Source: Ailanthus altissimus (lineage: Eukaryota; Streptophyta; Magnoliopsida; Sapindales; Simaroubaceae). Taken from it: DNA of 64,000 nt. Under the pieces are notes generated by a model. It saw nothing but the letters and a program-made list of their open reading frames with translations, was not told the origin of the DNA and searched no databases. The DNA lies in the NCBI GenBank assembly GCA_946807835.1, contig OX327697.1, positions 3,053,001 through 3,117,000 of the forward strand, in the 5' to 3' direction. Shown piece by piece: positions 25,914 to 40,867 of this stretch; position 1 is the first letter of the stretch; the number at the start of each line of letters is the position of its first letter. Both the position numbers and the translations under genes were made by a program.

Positions 25914-26929
25914 ATAATTCCGTAAGGACCTTCCTTCCACGGGTGCGGTGCGGCAACCACTGTCTCCCCTGTGGTCTCATCTTCATAGGATTTTCTATAT
26001 CTAGTCTGGTTACAAATACTGTAATTTTTATTTAATAATTTTTTTCAGTTTGGTTGGAAAAAGTTCATTACAATCACAATGTTTGATGTTTAGAACAGAG
26101 CGTGATTTAAAATGTAGGAGAATAGCTGTGCTGGAAGACTGGAATAGTTACGTGAGCTTAAGACATTTTTGTGTTGAGTGGAGTTATGAATTATTCAGTG
26201 TCTTCCTTATGAATTGTAATCCTGTCATAAATGTATCCAACTCTCCATGTTTCACAGTTCCTCTATTTTTATAAATTCATATTTTTCATCTTGGGGTAAA
26301 AAGAACTTTCAATAGATTAGTTACAATGTTTCAAAGCAATAAAGGGCTGAAAAATCAATCAATCAATCCCATTTATGATCTGATATATCTTTCATCACTA
26401 AAATTTTATTACGATGTGATAGGACTGACTTCACCTATGACCTCCTCCAATAACTAGATGTAATTCCTCAACAGTCTCAGCCGGACACATTTAATTTCAT
26501 CTTCATTGTTCATTCAACCAACTAAATCATTCAGAAGAATATTATGACCCGCAAAAATAAATATCAAATATTAGTCATTTATGAACAATAAAAATACCAT
26601 AATTAAAAAAAAAAAAACATTTGATTCCATATCACATTACTGGGATTACATTTCTACCAAAACAATTACAAACTTGGGCAAATCCAATCTCAGAAGAAGA
26701 TTGGATTTTTTTCAAAAGAAAGAATGTGTGGTAATTCTAGTGCCAAGCAAATTACAAAGTGGAAACAGGTCAAGAAAGCCACTTCTTCCTATTGAAGGCT
26801 CCTATGTGCTTTCCTTTTTTTTACTGTTTCCAGGTTTCTATTCTATTCCCTCAAATCCTATCCCTGTATCTATTCCTATAAATGTACATGTTAGCCTACA
26901 GGTTATGTAATCACAACTACAATCACTGC
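25914..26929. other. Convergent region between BCCP and SCC2
   Basis: The stop codons of two convergent genes lie at the two ends. This 1 kb must contain both 3' untranslated regions. No further gene is seen; short frames within it do not resemble proteins. Confidence 0.6.
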
Positions 26930-29900
26930 CTACCTCCTCCTATTGCTGTAACTTTTCCTGCCACTATTATTTATCCTCCGAACTCCACCTCCCCAATCTT
27001 CGTCACTGTAGTCATCTTCATCGTCCCCACCTGTCATTCGTCCGGTTCTAACTGCCTTTCTCGGAGTAGGACGTTTCCTTTTGATGTTTGCTGTGTAAAC
27101 TGCATAGTCGATAGTATCTTCCTTTAAGGCATTCTTAAATTCCTGCACAGTGACAAATTGTAAGAAACAATGTTCAGAGAGATGGAGACAGTCCGATGAA
27201 AAAAGAAATAATCTCTTTTAGTCCTCTCACCTGATATTTTTGCATGAGTTCTTGATATGTTGTCGGCAAAGTGACACGTGTATCACTGATGTCAAAGGGG
27301 ATGTTCTGCCTGGTAAGGACATCTCCTGGTTTTGGGGGTTCATTTGGAGAATACGCCTGGTTTAAAAAAATAATACATCAAATAGAGTTAATAAACCATT
27401 ACATAATGGGAGCCTTTATCTATTTGGCAGAAATTTTTATTATTTACCTGGCACCGGGCATCATTCAAACTATACACGATCTTTAGGTGCCTCTTCAGCT
27501 TCAGAAGAAGTTGCAGTGCAGTAGCAGCAATGGAGTCAACCTGTGCATACAAAACACAGGAAAATTTGTCATGGGGAACCAATGGAAGTCCATATACAGT
27601 AGATCATCAAAGATAAAGACTATGCAGCTGTCTGACAAACACTTACAATGAGAAACCCAATCTTTCCAGTCCACAAAATACTACAGCTTTTAAGTTCCTT
27701 TCTTTTCAAAATTTCAGTTTGATTAAATGCCCTACCTGAACTTTCTGTAGATCTTCTTTGGAGATGTCATGTGGTTGACCTGAATTGAAGTCATGCATCC
27801 TTGCCTCCACTAGAGGAGTCTGACGCGAGATAGTCTGATTGTTGGGCTCTGGTTGAACTGTCCCATTCAAATCAATTGATGTCATATGGTAAAAAATAGG
27901 CTGAGTAGCTGGTTCTTCCTTAATTGTCCCGTTCAAATCCAATGAAGTCATATGACTGAAAATGGGCTGAGCTGACTCCTGTTCAATCATTCCGTTCTCA
28001 TTAGTTGTCTTCTCTGCATTTCTTTGTAACAAATCTGTACTCATTGCTTTCATATTTGCCTCAAGTGCTCCAGCCCTAACTTGTATAACTCGATTTATAG
28101 TATAGATCAAATAAAGGGGTTCATCAGGTGATGCAAATGGAAGCAAGGCAAGGACTTCTGTACAGTACCTGCAGAAAGAGAACCATAATTAAGGCAATTT
28201 TCCCAAATTATATAAAAGAATATCTAACACTAGTATCAAGGAACTCACATCAGAAAAGGAATAACTAAATCATTCCAGCTCGGATTATCAAACTTTCGCA
28301 CAATGGATGCCATAAATTTGTTCCTTGAATTCCGGTTTCCACGAATAAGCTTATAAATTCGAGAAACTCCAAGTCTTGCTTGAGTTAAAGAGCCACCATC
28401 AGATTTCCCCTTGATATTCCCCGCAACCTTTGATTGGAATTTTTGGTTTAGACTTTCAGGAGAACTGCCACCAAGGGTTTGTATAAAAATAAATGACATC
28501 TGAAGGCCATCTCCTAGGCGGCTTTCAAAGAAAGCAGGGTACCTGAAATGAGGCTTTTATTAGTGGCCATATGCAAATCGATAGAGATACAAGTACTAAA
28601 AGCATTTACAGGTGATTACTTTTCATTCATATTCATCAGTAAATGATGAGCCAACTTCGAGTTCACCTCCAGAGGATCTGTTTCAAGGGCTATTAGGTAT
28701 GGAACACATGTAATAGGATGAACAAGACCTTGGCGTAGCACAACTTCCACAATCTGCATGGACAGAATTACAAGTTGAAAACTAAACCAACAAATAATTA
28801 CATAAAAATCCATGATATACAATCATTTTATGACAAGGAGTGATATATAATAATCTCTCCCCAGACAACAAAAAAGTTATTTGACTTGACATTGTTCCAG
28901 AGTTCTCAAGCTTGCATTTATGTTGGGAGTTTATTTTGATTCCTAGCTATCGTTAATAAAAACAATCACTCCATTGCTTTACACAAAATGCCTCCTGATC
29001 TCCATCATTTCACCTCCAAATTATCAAACATGCAATAGTTTTGGATTATGATTCCCAGCCAGATTCATCATGCTGTCTCCTACCATAAAAGGATCACTGC
29101 ACAGAGACGAAATTCAGAAGCTAGATTCTCACCTTCAGAGCAGTCTCCCGAACCTGTTCATTAGTGTCCAAGCATCTTCCCAAAAGCTTATCCCAATATA
29201 ACTGAACTATACCTCCACAGATGTTTGTATCACCTGCACCAGCGGCAACAGGCACACTGTGGCCATCTTCTACAGTACGTTGAACCTCATTACTACTGGC
29301 TTTATCTGTTTCCATTTGACTTTCCGCATCAAGAAGATATTCATACACATTTTGCAAAGCTTGCATCTGGTGAACAGAATGATTTAGTAAACATATTAAA
29401 TGAGAAGAATATATCAAGATGGGATATTTTTACCTTTAGTCGGACATGAGAAGAAGGGGCCAATGTTGCCTCTAATATCTTGCCAATGTCCTTTTCCAAC
29501 ATATGTTCAGGCCTAGCAATCAAAACAAAGCCTAATGCCTACAAAAATTCCAAAGATACATGAGTGAACTAAAAGTTCAAAAAATTCCGAACAACTAAGT
29601 AGAGCAGAAAAACACATACCTGCAACGATCTAACCTTTACACCAAAATCATCCATAAGGAGATATCTTTTGAATAAATTGAGACTGCTGACAACATCAAT
29701 ATTTTTCTCATTTGAAGTACTAAGCAATGAATTCCCATAACGGATAAGCAATCCAAGACAGAAAAGAGACCGCCCCACTTGCTGAAACTAGTTGTAGATT
29801 AAAAAGAAAGAAAAAAAAAAGAGAGAAATTACATTTGATTCTGAATAAAATTTCTTCAATTATAAGAAAAGGTAGAAAAAAAAAGGATGAATATGCATAA

Positions 29901-32900
29901 AACGTTTGTACAATTTAACACCAATAATATTTGCAACCAACATGTGGCTGATGTAAGATTATCAATTAAACTAACAGAGGAGGAAAGTAGAGAGAAAAAT
30001 AAAGGGATTATGGGGTAGAACCACAATATTGTATTTAATAATCCATAAATAACATCCAAGTCTGATCCAAAAATGAAAAACAAGGCCTTATGTATAGTGG
30101 CCACACCCTAAATAAGATAGGAAATCAGAACTAAAAATATCTACTTCCAAAAATTATATGAAACTAACTGAAATAAGAAAGCAAAATTAGCAAAACTAAA
30201 TACGTTTTAGGTCCTTCTGGAATTGATGTATTTCTATTTAACTCTGAAAGCACAGTAAGTAAAGTGTTTGGTAAATATTGCACCTTTCTTTTAAAGTTTA
30301 GCTAGTTTTATCCATAGCTATTTGATAATAGATCCTTTATAAAAGAATTTAAATTATGTCCACTTACTTCAAAAGTTATGTTTACCAAACACAAATCTGC
30401 CTTCACTAGACAACTAGTGCCTTCATTTCACACTAGCTGCAATTTTGAAGCCAAAACACCACAATTCCAGACAAATCCTTAAACACTTAAAAAGATCACT
30501 TAAATAAGTAATAATCTTGAAATTCTAAAATCAATGATATTACACTATACACAAGGATCGGAAACGATTGTTAGTTACCCAGTTGCAGGTACAAGTAACA
30601 ATGTAAAGTCAGTTATATACACCAGGGGGCTGAACACTCATATTCTGTAGATCAGAAGATGACTTGCTAAGAATAGAAAATTAGTCATTCATAAATTTGC
30701 TCCAAGTCTTAATTATGGTAATGTTACAAAGTAAATAACCTAAACTAAATTTTAGGAATCAGTAGGGAATACCAAATGATTTTATTTCTACTTTTCCAAT
30801 GAGATCACATCTCTATTTTTCGAATTACTTTCATCTCCTTGCTACCGAGTAAAAGTTCACAAAAAAGGAAGCATGGAATGATCTCCAAATACCAACCAAA
30901 ACTATGTTAGAAGTGATAAGTTGCCTTTCAATTTTTGCTCTTCTGAGCTGTGATGTTCTGGATAGGTATGGTTATATTGTTAACAGCTTGTTCACCCTTT
31001 GTTATGCTTTCAGAATCAATACAGGTATTTTTTTTTTTATAAAAAGAAATAAATATCTTTGGAGGCAACGTCACCGAATGCCAATATTTGTAAATAAAAG
31101 ACAAGCACTATATGCGGAAATACTTTGACAGCATCAATAGGATCAGATAATCGAATTCTAGACTTAAACCATACTACTGTTCTACAAGTCTAAAGTAATC
31201 GGCACTACAGCATTGTCCACAATAGATCTATGTTTTTTCTCCTTACTCTAGTTTTTGCACATTAAAAGTGCATATCTACAATGAATCACATTTTTTCCTC
31301 AAACTGTAATAGCTTAATTAACAATTTCACATTGACAGCTAAAATTAATTTATTGCACAACTACAAGCAAAAAGGAAACACTAGCTCCCCATATCCATTT
31401 TCAAACAAGAAGTCATTTTTGGCAAAAGAAACCGTCTAAATATAGGCAGCCAAGAGATGACGTAGCAATGAACAGCACAGAATTTTAAGACCATGAAAGC
31501 AACTACAACAATCACTAAAATAAACAAATCAAATCTGGTTGCTAGCAACCAACCTGCTTGCTATCAGGCTTCTGGCTATCCAAATACTTAAAGAAAATCT
31601 GAATAAGATGTTCAACTACACTTGATCTTTTTACTGATATTTTAGTCACAGAGCACAGACACCTGCAATCAGAAAAAAAAGAAGCCAATTATAAATTTGA
31701 AATTGCTGAGAAATGTATTTTCTGATGGATGAAACACAACTTTGCAAAAAAGCCACAGGAACAAAAACTCAAAATAACGGCTGATCTCTATACACTCAAG
31801 CACACACCATCTACCCACCCCAAAAAAGATAAAGTGCATGACCATTTCATTCGACATATTACCTGATTAAAACTGCTTGTCTTATTTAAACTTGCAAATA
31901 ATAACACCAATTATAAATTTATAACTATAAACAAATTTACTTCTGATGGATGAAACATAACAAAAACCAACCTACATGACCATTCCATTCTATGTGTGCC
32001 CAATTACAACTGCTTGCTATTATCTGCAAAAATAAGAACTCAGAAGATTTCTGTTTAAACTTCTCTTGCACGTGGAACAAATTTTCACATGTAAAGAATC
32101 TCGAGGGATTGAACTTGAAAACCCTCTATAGCAATCAGTTGAACAGAACAAGACTGAGTCACAAAACATAAAATCTGTTACTTAGTTGTCTATTGATGCT
32201 TGATGATGAAAGATGCAACGTCCCAGTAATTTTTTTTTTCTCAAGCAGCAGCAGCTAGAGGATGCAACTCAGAACTATATTGAAAATGAGCAATTCCTTT
32301 AAATTCAAAAAAAGGGTTAAGAGTTATTGACCTGAAGTGTAGGTAATAAATTTTCTACAGTACCAGCATTGACATAACCTTTCTCTACTTGTAACAATCC
32401 AATTCCATATTCAATTAAATCAGTTCTCCACAAAAATGGGGGGAAAAAAGGATGCAACCTTTGGTAGAAGACAATAATCTGAGTAATTACCAGCTGAAAC
32501 CACATAAGAAAAAGAAACTGAACTTACTTGATGCAAGCATGGACCACGGTCAAGAAAGAATGCCGAAGAATCATGTGCTTCATGTCTTGTTCCAGTTCTT
32601 CAACAATACTCTGGGGTAGCTTTCGAATCAAGGGCAAGACAGAATTAATTATAAAAATTATACTCTCCAGAAACTTTGCAGCTACACGGTTATCAACCTG
32701 AACAAAAACAAAAGCAAATTTGATTTACGCAACACTCTCCACCAGTTGCAAATATAGTTGCTTATGAAGACAAATTTGAACAAAAATTTAAGTTTTCTCG
32801 CATCCATATCTTGGATTTCCATGATAACTCTTCAACGATCCCTTCTTTGCTAAGCCATCAAGAAACACTTTTAAATTAAAGGAGATGGAAATTTTTATGG

Positions 32901-35900
32901 GCTCATAATTTCTGCAGTGGAGTGACATGGAAAGAATTGTCATGTTCTACTTAATATTGTTGATGGCAATAACATTTTCTCCATAATGAAAAAGGCTGAT
33001 TTATTTATTTTCACATGAGGGGTGGACAAATTCTAGAGAGAATTAATTCTTCAAACTACATGCACCAAATCTTACTGACATAAGAAACTACAATCAATTT
33101 AATTATCATAAATATTTTATCACAATGATGTGTTAAATAAAGTAGCGATCATCATAAAAACAGAAAATAGATTACCCTGTTTTCATATTTAAACAACCTC
33201 ACACATGATTCATTGATCAGTGTATGATAAATAATAAATCATAATAAAATAAAACTCAATAACCTGACTCTTGAGATATGGCTGTAGAGTGATCACAAAC
33301 TGGGAGTGGTCAGAAACTGGTACACAAAGTGTTGGATCCACAACACAAAATGCATGCAAGGCCAGCACATAAGGAAGCATGCCCACTTCCACTTCCTTAG
33401 TAGTCATTTCCTCTACCTGAACAAATACATGTTTCTCAACATGATTTTCAAAATGAAACAAAGGCACCAATACATAATGCATTAACAAGCTGCAAGGATA
33501 CCTGCAATATCCTTTCCAGTAAGCACTTGCACATCAATTCACAACGTCTTCGAACTGATGCAAGTGATACGGGATTGATCCCAGCAGCTTTGGCTGATTG
33601 TGGAAAAAAATCAAGCGCTAAGTTGCGCTTAACGACAGTGACAAGCGGCTGATGATTAGGCATCCCCCTCAACATTTCAACAATCTGCTCAGTCTTCTTA
33701 GCCACCTCCAATGGTACAGAGCTACCATCTCCAAAATATTGAGTCTGCAATCCAGAAGGTTCCTCAAACCAGAACTCATAAAATGTCTTGCAGACCAGAT
33801 CCTGCAGATGAGAAAAAAGTAGATAGTCAGGACACAAACATTTTTTAACACAATTATGATGGATAGAGTTATGAAAGCAAGAAATCAAACATTTATCATC
33901 TTGTGGTCTAAATTACATGGGAGCAATTAAAAACAACTCAATGGAACTTCCCAATGTCACAATGTTGAAAGGAAAAGGCAAATCTACAAGACTTTGCACT
34001 GACAAACACAGAAAGTTGACACAAGATAAGTCCAAAAAATCCATGCCATTTAAGTAATCAAGATTTTGTTCACCAACTAATTCCCACTTGAGTTACAAAA
34101 TCCATTCAAAAAAAGGCTGCCTTTGCTTGAAGTGTAGATCAGCATAATGAATGTAAAATTGAACTTGTCACAGTATTAAAGCTTCTAAATCCATTAATTC
34201 CAAATTTTGCTCATAGATTTTGTACTCAGGCATAATTCCTGAAACTTTCATGCTAATAAATACTTTTTACCCTTATTTGTGGAAACACGGCTCTAATCAG
34301 AGAGATTGAAGCAAGTGGGAGGAATACTGGTTTACCAATCCTTATGTATGAATTTTCTTTTTCTGCAAATTGGTAAGGCAATAGAAGAGAACTGACAGTC
34401 CTAATTGCTAGATACACACACACAACTATCATATATTGAGTTTGTCTTTCAAGTTATATTCTTACATGAAAATCAGCTAGATTTGTATCCCTTAGTGATT
34501 CTTAGACCTAATTTATTAATGCAATAACACCCCTGTAATGAGATCAATGTTATGTGTGTATGAGAGTAGTGTCATAAAATGTGCGTATATACATGCTTTG
34601 ATGCCACTATGGTTATAAAAAAATTTTAGACCTCATGAATTCGGGTCTTTGGCCCTCTCCACTTCAGCTCTCGCTCATGCCCCACCCTGCCACCACCTTC
34701 TGTATTTTATTGACTTAAGTCCTATTTTTGTTCTTATGTTACAATTTATTTATCAAAAATATTTTAACTTGAATTTATAACAATAATCAGCACTTAACAC
34801 AGAACTCTTGTCACCCAACTATTTATCCAGTTATATACAAATTCATTCCAGCTAGTTACAGAAGCATAGTAGTTTTTTTTCTTCTTGATATGAAACACTG
34901 TAGAACCACAGTATCAAGAAAATACGTCTACAGTGTGAAGCAAGGCATGAATTATTCAGTCAAAATGAAATTAATACGTCATAGTTACCTGTATACTAGA
35001 TTCGTCATCATTAACACGAGAAATGATCTGAATGCAAGCAGTTGTAAACTCAGAGAAGTTGGTATTTGAAGTGCACATATCTCTAATGATTTTGATTGCT
35101 CTTTTCCGGACACTTACTCCCATATCTTTTATCCTCTCGGCCACTTTCTCAAAATACTGCCAGAGCACCCAATTGTTTAGGCAAGAACAGATGCAATTGT
35201 GATCAGTAAGCTCAAAGAACATCAGTATGCTCAGCCAAATACAAAGATGTGTAAAATTTGATTAAAATACCTTCAAACCAACATCAGGATGTGAAGCTAT
35301 ATGCCGGCCAACAAGCTCCAATGCTGCTTCTCTTGCAGATATTGCAGAGTCACAGAACCTTCCTTCAACAGCCAATTGCACACGTTTGTCACACAACACC
35401 TCTGGATCAGCTTCTACAATTATACTAACCTGCTCCCATCATATAAAGGAAAAAGGGCAACAAGAGCATCAACAGAAGAAAAAATGATCATTCTCTTTCT
35501 GATAAAATGTTTAACAGCTTGAAGGGCAAATTTCCACTTACTGCTCGTAAAGCCTTGGCCCTGATGATAGGAGAGTTCTCCCTTAAACTAACCTGCAAAG
35601 AATGAAGTGGTAAGCCTAAAGATTGTCTTACCTGGTAAATTTGGAAACAAAAAAGAGAAGAAGAAAAATATTACTCACCAAAAGCAAATGAAGAATCTTG
35701 TCAAACCCTCTAGAGAAAGAATTATTTTGTCCCAGTGATAGAGTAATCTTCTTGATCGAATTCCTCGCCAACAATGATGAAACAGCCCCAGATTCACGGA
35801 CGATTGATTTCGATTTCAGCCTAGCAAGGTAGTACATGGACTTTGCTTGAGCTTTCGGATCATCCTTATACCACAGGCACGCATAAAACCTGTATTTTAA

Positions 35901-38900
35901 TGATCTTCCCTTTAGTATAAATGCATACATAAAACCAGTCAGGAAAGAATTTTGTTGAGTACAAACCATCGAACATAGAGATTCACTTCATCAGCAGAAA
36001 CAGCATCTTGTAGGTAATTCAAGAGCATCTGTTGAACAATTTCAAGTTTTGCAATTGTATCAGAAGCTTCAGAATTGTTTTTTGACCGACCGCCATTCTT
36101 TTTAACATCATCCTTGCACTGGGACTTGCAGTATGATTGTAGTACTAGAAGTTGATTCCTGCAGAGACAAAACTGACAGTACCAGCTACGATTGGGCACT
36201 TCATGCTCTCTTACCCCCATGCAATCAGCATGAAACAATCTTTGACAACCTTGACACATAAACAACTTTTTTTCGACCCTTCCATCCAAACAAATTGAAC
36301 ATATATCTTTTGGATAATTTTGATCAGCACTATCCCCTCTGACCAGTTCCTGTAGTATCCAGAATCTTTCCTTGCTGCAGAGCACAGCTTCCTGCTTCAA
36401 TCTAGCAGCAATAGTACCAAGAAGGTCAATGGCCATTACTCGTGCTGAGATGTCTTTAGATTTCAGCCCAGCATTCTGGAGAAGTAAGACACAGAGGACC
36501 TGCAAGTAAAATCCCCTTAGAACAGCATGGCAAAAAAGTAAAATACCCAAGAAAACAAATTTGTATATATGTCACCTCCAGAATAGGAGCCGAAGCTGGA
36601 TATTCTGGTAAATTCAAAGTTGTCAGTAAATCCATGACAAGATTCTCCATCATCACTTTCAGCTCGGAGGCATCCTGAGTCTTTACACTCGTAAAGCGCT
36701 GAAGGACACGGGTCCAGAAAAGACAGCATGTCTCGGTGGCAGCTTCAAGGCATTTTGTTGGGTAACTAGCATCAATCGGCACCTCTAAGATGGTATTACC
36801 ACTTGTTCCTTTCCTCAAAGCTTCAGGGAGGTTTGCACTACTGTGAACCAACTGAACCAGCAACGCAGTGACCATTTGAATCTGCCTTTGTTCTTCATCA
36901 GGGAGGTGATATGTTCTCAACGCTCTTTTTGAGGACGGCAACTTCAATAGCAGCTGAAGTATTTCATCTATGACATAAGTGCGATGCTGAAAATATGAAT
37001 AGAATATCTGCATCACATTGGCAGAAATAGTAAGGATATTTGTCCAAACAGCATTCCAGTATGAGCAAATGCATTTTTTTCCATATGCATGTATGTAAGG
37101 AGAATATATTAGCAACAAAGAAGAAAAAAACTTATAGATTACTACCGCGCCTATTAAACCAATAGCCTTCAGCTGCAAAAGCTGGATATTGTCCACCAAA
37201 AATGTTGTAAAGCTTGTCTTCACCAGTTGCAGAATACAACTATCAGATAATCTCTCCATTAACAACAAATCCTTGAGTAAACCAAGAATAGTGCAGAGCT
37301 TCTGAAGAATAGAACTCATGGCACCAGAGACCCTATCAAGGCAAAAATATAAACAATAAGAAGAAACCCAACTTCTGACACCCTTAAAGTCAATATTCAA
37401 TTTAGAGGAACAGTATTTTGATAATCACACTTGTTAAATGCAGATTTCTTCACTTTGACACTCTTGATACTGCGCCTTCTCTTGCTAGCTGAACGTAGGT
37501 CTGCATCAGGCTCTTCATCTTCATCATCTGGAAAGTAAAGTGTAAGATTGCAGCTCAGTAGGACACAAATGAACTAACACAGTTGACTTTAGTCAATGAA
37601 CTGCAGAATGATAAAATAAGAAATTTGCTTCACTATCGGATAAGTGAAAAGTCATGGAAATGCATAAAAAGTGATGTAGAGAAATGAATCTATACATACT
37701 ATCATACATTTAGATACATACAAAAGCAAAGTATTATAGTAAACAGGGTCCAGTTTTCTTGGATAAATCAGAATACCAACCTTCAAGTGCTACAGTTTCA
37801 CTTGTTTTATGCAGAGCACGGTATGATGGATCATAAGCAGACATAACATCTGCTATTTGATGTCTTGAGAACTCCAAAATCCTTTCAATGATCTGGCATG
37901 GGCACAATAGAAACATCACCATGGACTTCCAACATTGAGGAAATGTAAGTAACACAAAATCACAAGGGAGCAAAGTCTGATAGTATTAAGGAAATATGAA
38001 TCAGCAAGAAAATGCGAGTACTCCTAAAATTAACAAGAAATAAATAAAGCACGTACCTCTTCCTTATAAAGCTGCTTCGGCATCTGATCATGAGCCATTA
38101 CTGCTAGTGCTGCATGTATGGACTCAAGGGCACAGAAAACCAATGAAACTACATCTGAATCTGGCTGAAACATAAATAGAAAACAGATTAAAAAAACAAA
38201 AAGAATCATATTTACCAAGGATGCTCGCAACAGTGCCATTGAAACAAATAACAAAAACATGATCAAATAACTTACATGCTCATGTTCACCCACTGACAAA
38301 CCTTCTGCTCGATGTATTTGATGATCTAGAACCCTTAACAATCTCACCAGAATATCTACGGGAACCAAATGTAGAAGTTTCTTAGCACGTACTGACATTA
38401 TTTCATTCACAACCATTCTGACATCAGCAACAGGTAAAGACAACAACTCTGTGTCATTCTGATCATCAGTAGGAATTTCAGCTCTGCCACAGAAATCTTC
38501 TAACATCTCACAAAAGTTCTCCATTGCAGCATCTAAAATAGGATACAAAAACCATGACATTCACGTGAATATGAAGGAAGCAGGGATGAGGGAAGGAGGG
38601 TGGCAGAGACAGAGAGAACAAGATAAGACGAAATAACAAATAACCAGACAGACCAACCTTGCAGCTGAATAGGATCTGATTGCACTGACGAAGAGATGTC
38701 ACCACCAACTTTCTTCTTGACTTTGGGTTTCCGAGAAGTTGATGTGGATACATCCTGCAATATCATATTCTAGCTTTAGAGATACAAAAGCAAACCATTC
38801 ATCAAATGCAAATGAAAGTGCATACATACATTTCTACGAACACGATCAAGTTGGTGATTCTGAGCTCCAAAATCATCCCTTTGCAAACCTCCTGTACCAA

Positions 38901-40585
38901 GTATGCTTGGCTCAGAGTCTTTCCTTTCAAACACTACACTACCAGAAACTTGCTCCTTGATAAGACCTGAGAGACTTGAACAATGCAATAAACGATAAGC
39001 ACAGAAAAACCAAATCATCTAGCAAAAACAGTACATCTCAAAGTGAGGGGTTGGAAGGAGACACACACAAACAGATGCACATTTAAGCAACAAGACTAGA
39101 ATAAGTATATATCATATTGCAATATATTTATAGGTTAGACAATGAAGCAACAATTCATTCCCATGAAAGCCCAAAAAGTCACTTTCTCATATTCCTTTGG
39201 CAACAATGATTGCAGAAAGAGTATACTGAGTTCCAAGTGAAATAGAACAGAGTAAATATGAGTCACCTCAACGTAACTCATGGACAATGACACTAATAAT
39301 TTATTCATTTCTACTCTTAATTCTGTTCAACACTCTTATACTCATTAATTTAAAAAAGTTGCCATAACATGCTATTATCTTCATCCATGATGAGTAATGG
39401 CTTAATGTCATGTCCACTCTCCCCTTCACCATAATGTTTTTCAACAACTAACTTAACTATACCTTAGGTACACAGGAAGACGATTGCCAATTTGCAAATA
39501 TAAGAAGCATCAACATGCCACTACTATTGCTCAATATATGATAAAAAGGATTTAAAACTATCTTCCGCATAATTAAAATAAATGTCAATTTTTTAAAGCT
39601 GTCTCCTCATTAACCTATATATAAAAGAAAGGTACATTCAGCTTAGTTCCTTATGCAAAATTTATCCAAGCAACAGCAGGAGATAATTACAAAATATTTA
39701 AAAACAAAAAAAAAACAAAAAGAGCAACTGAGAATACTTTGTATACCAGGGGTGACATACTCAAAAGCTTCTGCATTACATTGGAGAACTTGGTTGTGAA
39801 GTTCTAAAGGCTCCATATAGCCACAGTAAACTGGCATTGCTTCGTCTTTAAGATGCCTATAAATAAACCACCAAAAGCCCAAACAACAATGCTTATGACA
39901 TTTAAAACAAAACTCACATTCACTGTGATAAAATTTCTAACATTCCAATATAAATTAAATACAATTTGCAACAATTAAAATACGACCAAAATTCAAAATT
40001 GCAATTTCACGGTGCGGAAACAAACAAATAAATAAAATTACAAAAAGATTTCAAATCAGAAACGTTCAAATTTTAATTTGCTGCTATTTAGCTACTTACA
40101 GTCAACGCATTTAAACTATCTCGTATTTTCAAACTAATTCAATTTCTAAATGCTTGCAACTTAAGCTTCTCCGAGAAAATTTAAAAATAAAAAAATAAAA
40201 GCGAATTTAGCATCTTTCACTTAATTCCACTAACTGAAACTTGAAATCTGCTTAAACCGTTACACAAATTAAAGAAATTAGATAACAAAACAAACGCTTA
40301 CAAGTACGAAACGTCGGTTTCTCGAAGCATATCAGCGATGCGACCCGACTGAGCGAGAATCTCAGTCCGATTCAACGACCTGTAACTATTACCATTCGCT
40401 TCATCGAACAAGCGGAGGTCAGGATCCAATGCACCGCAGAACACCGGAAGCGACGGCAGCGGTAAACACGGAGCCACTTCGGAGTGTATCGTGTTGGACA
40501 AGCCGATCCCCCACTGGCTTGAGCCGGAGGCCGAGGCCGAGCCGAGGCTCGAGCCAGGATTTGAATTGCTCGGATAGGCGCTCAT
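26930..40585 (-). CDS. SCC2: Sister chromatid cohesion protein SCC2 (cohesin loader, NIPBL/Nipped-B family)
   Basis: With SCC4 this protein loads cohesin on chromatin. Twenty-eight exons join in frame to 1,815 residues, near the length of other plant SCC2 proteins. Exons (high to low): 40585-40302, 39856-39747, 38966-38830, 38754-38658, 38532-38276, 38164-38057, 37892-37781, 37527-37431, 37332-37146, 36986-36576, 36499-35967, 35889-35679, 35592-35542, 35429-35271, 35156-34989, 33801-33502, 33416-33264, 32697-32528, 31662-31554, 29781-29620, 29538-29434, 29366-29133, 28753-28620, 28542-28249, 28168-27736, 27540-27448, 27356-27231, 27142-26930. A PHD finger (Cys4-His-Cys3: C667, C670, C682, C685, H690, C693, C708, C711) interrupts the HEAT-repeat body, as in plant SCC2 but not animal NIPBL. 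The conserved [19 protein letters not shown] lies near 1529-1548; the tail is basic and Asp/Glu-rich. Longest intron 1.77 kb (29782-31553). Confidence 0.93.
36157..36315 (-). other. PHD finger inside SCC2 exon 11
   Basis: The minus strand encodes CSICLDG, then CQGC, a HADC segment and CQFC, giving the eight zinc ligands in PHD order with an aromatic W two residues before the seventh ligand. PHD fingers commonly read histone H3 tails, so this may help direct cohesin loading to chromatin states; that role is inferred from the family. Confidence 0.85.
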
Positions 40586-40740
40586 CGATGAACTAACCGG
40601 TGAGTTGGTGCTTGGTCGAGTAAAAGCATGAAGATTTGAGTGGTATTTGTGTAATTAACAGTGGAATCTGAGGGGTATTGAGTGGGAATTTAGGGCTGGA
40701 GAGATGAGAGAGTTCTGAGCCCTAGAAAGAGATGCAAATG

Positions 40741-40749
40741 GCGGGGAAA
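40741..40749 (-). promoter_or_regulatory. E2F-like site upstream of SCC2
   Basis: The minus strand reads TTTCCCCGC about 160 bases upstream of the SCC2 ATG. It fits the loose plant E2F consensus WTTSSCSS. S-phase expression would suit a cohesin loader, but a single degenerate 8-mer can occur by chance. Confidence 0.35.
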
Positions 40750-40867
40750 GTATTTTTGGGCAGATTTTTGGCTACGCAAAGTGGATTGTATTTTATAGGT
40801 CGGGAGGAAAAATGAAGTCTACGGTTTGTGAAGTTACGGAAAATCCCTTGGTAGAGTGTGTGATATT

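Noticed and set aside
32317..32505. Extra SCC2 exon (frame with [18 protein letters not shown])
   Set aside because: Exons 32697-32528 and 31662-31554 join in frame to the conserved HACIKCLC segment, leaving no place for it; it is intronic.
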